Positions 60,725 to 64,000 of a stretch of DNA of 64,000 bases are shown here, piece by piece (positions within the stretch are counted from its first letter, which is position 1; every line of letters begins with the position of its first letter). Source of the stretch: Empedobacter stercoris (GTDB taxonomy: Bacteria; Bacteroidota; Bacteroidia; Flavobacteriales; Weeksellaceae); assembly GCF_965137335.1 (NCBI RefSeq), contig NZ_CBCRZD010000016.1. One strand, given 5' to 3'. Under the pieces are notes generated by a model that was not told the DNA's origin, ran no database searches, and saw only the letters and a list, made by a program, of their open reading frames with translations. The position numbers were made by a program, and so were the translations under genes.

Positions 60725-62110
60725 TTAATTGATATCAACAATTTTCCCGTGAATTGCTGCTGCTGCTGCCACCAAAGGACTTGCTAATAATGTTCTTGAA
60801 TTAGGACCTTGACGACCTTCAAAATTTCTATTCGAAGTCGATACACAGTATTTTCCTTCCGGAACTTTATCATCGTTCATCGCCAAACAAGCCGAACAAC
60901 CTGGTTCTCTCAATTTGAAACCAGAGGCTTCAAAAATTTTATCCAAACCTTCTTCTATTGCTTGCTTTTCTACTTGTTTTGATCCTGGAACAATCCACGC
61001 TGTTACATTTTTATTGCGCTGTTTTCCTTTTACATAATCTGCAACTTGACGCAAATCTTCGATTCTCGCATTGGTACAACTCCCGATAAATACGTAATCA
61101 ATTGGATGATTGATGATCGATTGATTATCTTGGAAGCCCATATATTTCAATGCTTTTTCAAACGATTCTTTTTCATTTTCGTTTAATGAATCTTTCGAAG
61201 GAATCATATCTTTCACCGAAATTCCCATTCCCGGATTCGTTCCAAACGTAATCATTGGAAAAATATCAGCTGCATCAAATTCTATTTCTTCATCAAAAAC
61301 AGCATCTGCATCGCTTGCTAAGGTTTTCCAATACGCCACTTTTTGTTCCCATTCCTCTCCTTTCGGTGCAAATGGTTTGTTTTTTAAATAATCAAAAGTT
61401 GTTTGATCAGGTGCAATCATTCCTCCACGAGCTCCCATTTCAATCGACATATTACATACTGTCATTCGTCCTTCCATAGACATCTTTTCAAAAACATCTC
61501 CCGCATATTCACAGAAATATCCTGTTCCGGCATTTGTTCCAACTTTAGAAATGATATATAAAATCACATCTTTTGGTTGAACATTCGGATTTAATTTTCC
61601 ATTGACTTTAATTCGCATCGATTTTGGTTTATTCATCAACAAACATTGACTTGCAAAAACCTGTGCGACTTGACTGGTTCCAATTCCGAATGCAATTGCT
61701 CCAAATGCACCATGCGTAGAAGTATGACTATCACCACAAACCATGCTCATTCCAGGTTGTGTAATTCCTAATTCTGGTGAAATGATATGAACAATTCCTT
61801 GATAAGGGTGTCCTAAACCATAAAATGTAATGTTATTTTTTTCGCAATTAATGGCTAATTGTTCTAATTGTTGTTTAGATAATGGATCTCGAATTGGTTG
61901 ATCTTGATCGATTGTTGGCACATTGTGATCTGCGGTTGCTACAATTTGATCTGGTCTAAAAACTGGAATGTTTCTCGCTTCCAATTCAGAAAAAGCCTGT
62001 GGGCTTGTTACTTCATGAATCAAATGTTTATCAATATAAATCACTTGTGGTCCATCTTCCACCTGGCTAACAACGTGTGCATCCCACACTTTATCAAATA
62101 ATGTTCTCAT
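60725..62110 (-). CDS. leuC: 3-isopropylmalate dehydratase large subunit
   Basis: The 461-residue aconitase-fold subunit with 4Fe-4S cluster cysteines in FIGSCTNARIEDLR and GCSACLAMNDD, and VCGDSHTSTHGAFGAIAFGIG. Overlaps the leuA stop by 4 bp. Confidence 0.96.
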   Translation of the reverse strand: MRTLFDKVWDAHVVSQVEDGPQVIYIDKHLIHEVTSPQAFSELEARNIPVFRPDQIVATADHNVPTIDQDQPIRDPLSKQQLEQLAINCEKNNITFYGLGHPYQGIVHIISPELGITQPGMSMVCGDSHTSTHGAFGAIAFGIGTSQVAQVFASQCLLMNKPKSMRIKVNGKLNPNVQPKDVILYIISKVGTNAGTGYFCEYAGDVFEKMSMEGRMTVCNMSIEMGARGGMIAPDQTTFDYLKNKPFAPKGEEWEQKVAYWKTLASDADAVFDEEIEFDAADIFPMITFGTNPGMGISVKDMIPSKDSLNENEKESFEKALKYMGFQDNQSIINHPIDYVFIGSCTNARIEDLRQVADYVKGKQRNKNVTAWIVPGSKQVEKQAIEEGLDKIFEASGFKLREPGCSACLAMNDDKVPEGKYCVSTSNRNFEGRQGPNSRTLLASPLVAAAAAIHGKIVDIN

Positions 62111-63282
62111 GCAAATTTTCTTTGTGTTGTTTGGTTAAATTGATGCATTAATCCAAGTAAATCTTCGCGAACTACTTCTTTTTTAGTATCTGCAATGGCT
62201 AAAAACTGTTCATATATAACATCTAATTCATTTTTAGAAGTCTCAAAACCAATATCTTTTAAACGATACGCTAAGGCTGAACGCCCACTACGAGCTGTTA
62301 AAATAATAGATGATTCGTTTACACCAACATCTGCAGGATTAATAATTTCATAAGTTTCACGGTTCTTAATTACACCATCTTGATGAATTCCAGAACTATG
62401 TGCAAAAGCATTTGAACCTACAATCGCCTTATTGGGTTGAACCATCATACCCATAGTTTCTGATGTTAATTGACTTAACTCCGTTAACATTTGAGCATTG
62501 ATATCTGTATAAAAATTAAGTTCTTTGTGTTGTTTAAAAATCATAACGATTTCTTCTAAAGCTGTATTTCCTGCACGCTCACCTATTCCATTAATTGTAC
62601 ATTCAATTTGACGTGCTCCATTTATTGCTCCCGCAACCGCATTAGCAGTAGCCAAACCTAAATCATTATGATTGTGACAAGAAATAATCACACGATCAAT
62701 TCCTTGAACATGATCTTTCAAATATTTTATTTTATTTCCATACTCAAAAGGTAAACAATAACCGGTTGTATCTGGAATATTAAGCACTGTAGCACCCGCT
62801 TTAATTACTTCTTCACAAACTTGTGCTAAAAAAACATTGTCTGTACGTCCTGCATCTTCAGCATAAAACTCTACATCATCTACAAACGTTTTTGCATAAG
62901 CAACAGCTTCTACAGCGCGTTCTATGATTACCTCACGATTCGAATTAAATTTATGAATGATATGAGAATCCGAAGTACCAATTCCGGTATGAATTCTTGG
63001 TTTTTGAGCAAATTGCAAAGCCTTTGCTGCCGACTCTATATCTTTTTTGTTTGCGCGAGTCAAACCACATACAGTTGCATTCTTTACCAATTTCGATATT
63101 GCATTTACAGCATCGAAATCTCCTGGACTTGAAATTGGAAAACCAGCTTCAATCACATCCACTCCTAACTCGTCTAATCTCGCAGCAATATCTAACTTTT
63201 GTTTTTTGTTTAATTTGCAACCAGGAACTTGCTCTCCATCTCTTAACGTTGTATCAAAAATTTGAATCTTTTCAGCACTCAT
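62107..63282 (-). CDS. leuA: 2-isopropylmalate synthase
   Basis: A 391-residue HMGL-like TIM-barrel enzyme that starts leucine synthesis: FDTTLRDGEQVPGCKLN, HNHNDLGLATANAVAGA, and NGIGERAGNTALEEIVM. The length lacks the C-terminal leucine-regulatory domain of the 500-residue enzymes, so feedback inhibition is likely absent or different. First gene of the leuA-C-D-B operon; no leucine leader peptide or T-box is evident upstream. Confidence 0.93.
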   Translation of the reverse strand: MSAEKIQIFDTTLRDGEQVPGCKLNKKQKLDIAARLDELGVDVIEAGFPISSPGDFDAVNAISKLVKNATVCGLTRANKKDIESAAKALQFAQKPRIHTGIGTSDSHIIHKFNSNREVIIERAVEAVAYAKTFVDDVEFYAEDAGRTDNVFLAQVCEEVIKAGATVLNIPDTTGYCLPFEYGNKIKYLKDHVQGIDRVIISCHNHNDLGLATANAVAGAINGARQIECTINGIGERAGNTALEEIVMIFKQHKELNFYTDINAQMLTELSQLTSETMGMMVQPNKAIVGSNAFAHSSGIHQDGVIKNRETYEIINPADVGVNESSIILTARSGRSALAYRLKDIGFETSKNELDVIYEQFLAIADTKKEVVREDLLGLMHQFNQTTQRKFA

Positions 63283-63430
63283 AGCAATTTGTTTTGATTG
63301 TTATTGTGATGTAAAAATAAAAATGTGCTAACTTTAAGTTTCTAAAACAGAATACCTTTTACAATTCTTAAAGCTGTTTTACTCGTAATAAAATATTGCT
63401 TTTCAATAACTTAACTTAAGATTAATTACA

Positions 63431-64000
63431 ATGTCAAATTATAATAAAGACGCTCTATTTAGTTTAATAAAGTCTTTAAATCGTTCCGAAAAACGTCAAT
63501 TTAAGCTTTACGTTAATCGTTTGCAGATAAATGCAGATGCAAAATTTTTGTTATTATTTGATGTATTAGATAAGTTGAATAAATATGATGAAACAATCAT
63601 TTTAAAGAAAAAAATTACAACTAAACAACAATTATCAAACCTGAAAGCCCATTTATATAAACAAATTTTAATTAGTTTGAGAATGAATCCTTCTCAGCAA
63701 AATTCAAGAATGCAAATACGTGAACAGTTTGATTTTGCAACGATTTTATATCAAAAAGGATTACATAAACAAAGTCTAAAAATGCTAGACAAAGCCAAAT
63801 CACAAGCCTTAGATTTTGATGAAAAAGCAATCGCATACGATATTTTAGAACTCGAAAAAATAATAGAATCTCAATTTATTACTCGAAGTATTTACGGACG
63901 TGCTGATCAATTAATTAAACAATCTGAAGAGTTAAGTTTACAGAATTTACAAGCGAGTAAATTATCAAATTTGTCGCTTAAATTATACAGTATTCTACTC
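63431..64000 (+). CDS. Conserved hypothetical protein (partial, runs off the window)
   Basis: An open frame of 190 codons from the ATG at 63431 to the window edge. It begins MSNYNKDALFSLIKSLNRSE and continues as a soluble, Lys- and Gln-rich helical protein (LKAHLYKQILISLRMNP; LYQKGLHKQSLKMLDKAKSQ), with TPR-like spacing. No recognised domain. Divergent from the leucine operon. Confidence 0.8.
   Translation, partial: MSNYNKDALFSLIKSLNRSEKRQFKLYVNRLQINADAKFLLLFDVLDKLNKYDETIILKKKITTKQQLSNLKAHLYKQILISLRMNPSQQNSRMQIREQFDFATILYQKGLHKQSLKMLDKAKSQALDFDEKAIAYDILELEKIIESQFITRSIYGRADQLIKQSEELSLQNLQASKLSNLSLKLYSILL

Overview
The window looks like a chromosome segment of a low-GC Bacteroidota, class Flavobacteriia and most likely family Weeksellaceae (an Empedobacter-like or Chryseobacterium-like host; genus is my inference). 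The sequence support is the type IX secretion (T9SS) core cluster gldKLMN, three secreted proteins with C-terminal T9SS sorting domains, a type III glutamine synthetase, a Rho with a long N-terminal insertion, weak Shine-Dalgarno sites, and promoters of the TAnnTTTG (-7) / TTG (-33) type.

Region 1 (1-13660) is an integron-like cassette array and is the main discovery candidate. A tyrosine recombinase at 12572-13660 is transcribed away from a run of cassettes extending left past the window edge. Cassettes are separated by eight imperfect palindromes of about 134-201 bp that behave like attC sites. Each cassette starts and ends with its own complementary core (for example GTTATATGCC...GGCATATAAC), while cores facing each other across one site do not match. 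That is what insertion of circular cassettes at a G/TT position predicts. Leftward from the integrase the cargo is: an APH-like phosphotransferase; a two-gene unknown cassette; an ABC-F ATPase; two copies of a lincosamide nucleotidyltransferase (lnu(H)-like, tandem 1122-bp duplication with masked bases); a five-gene arsenic operon (arsR, arsM, OsmC-like, acr3, arsC); a macrolide esterase (ere(D)-like, opposite orientation, with leader peptide and hairpin); a lipoprotein alpha/beta hydrolase (possible EstT-like macrolide esterase); and the start of a probable aminoglycoside adenylyltransferase. A TAnnTTTG/TTG promoter at the recombination border reads into the first cassette and could serve as the cassette promoter.

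Region 2 (13931-35018) is ordinary chromosome: a secreted M28 peptidase; a cysteine-free sirtuin; a MarR-led fatty-acid oxidation operon interrupted by a small four-helix-bundle gene; Kup K+ uptake; a YegP-type protein; Dps; a beta-barrel protein; prfA; a T9SS adhesin-like protein; glnN; a DUF4293-like protein; rho; and a lipoprotein.

Region 3 (35059-48482) has two tRNAs (Leu-TAA, Gly-TCC), a housekeeping ABC-F protein, a flavoprotein next to the gldKLMN motor/secretion operon, a degenerate arginase-fold protein, topA and a membrane protein.

Region 4 (48607-64000) has miaB, a sigma-54-type activator, lptE, a TPR protein, secG, a lipoprotein, a secreted reprolysin-type protease, groES-groEL, the leuA-leuC-leuD-leuB operon and the start of a conserved unknown gene. 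No CRISPR array, rRNA or insertion sequence was seen.
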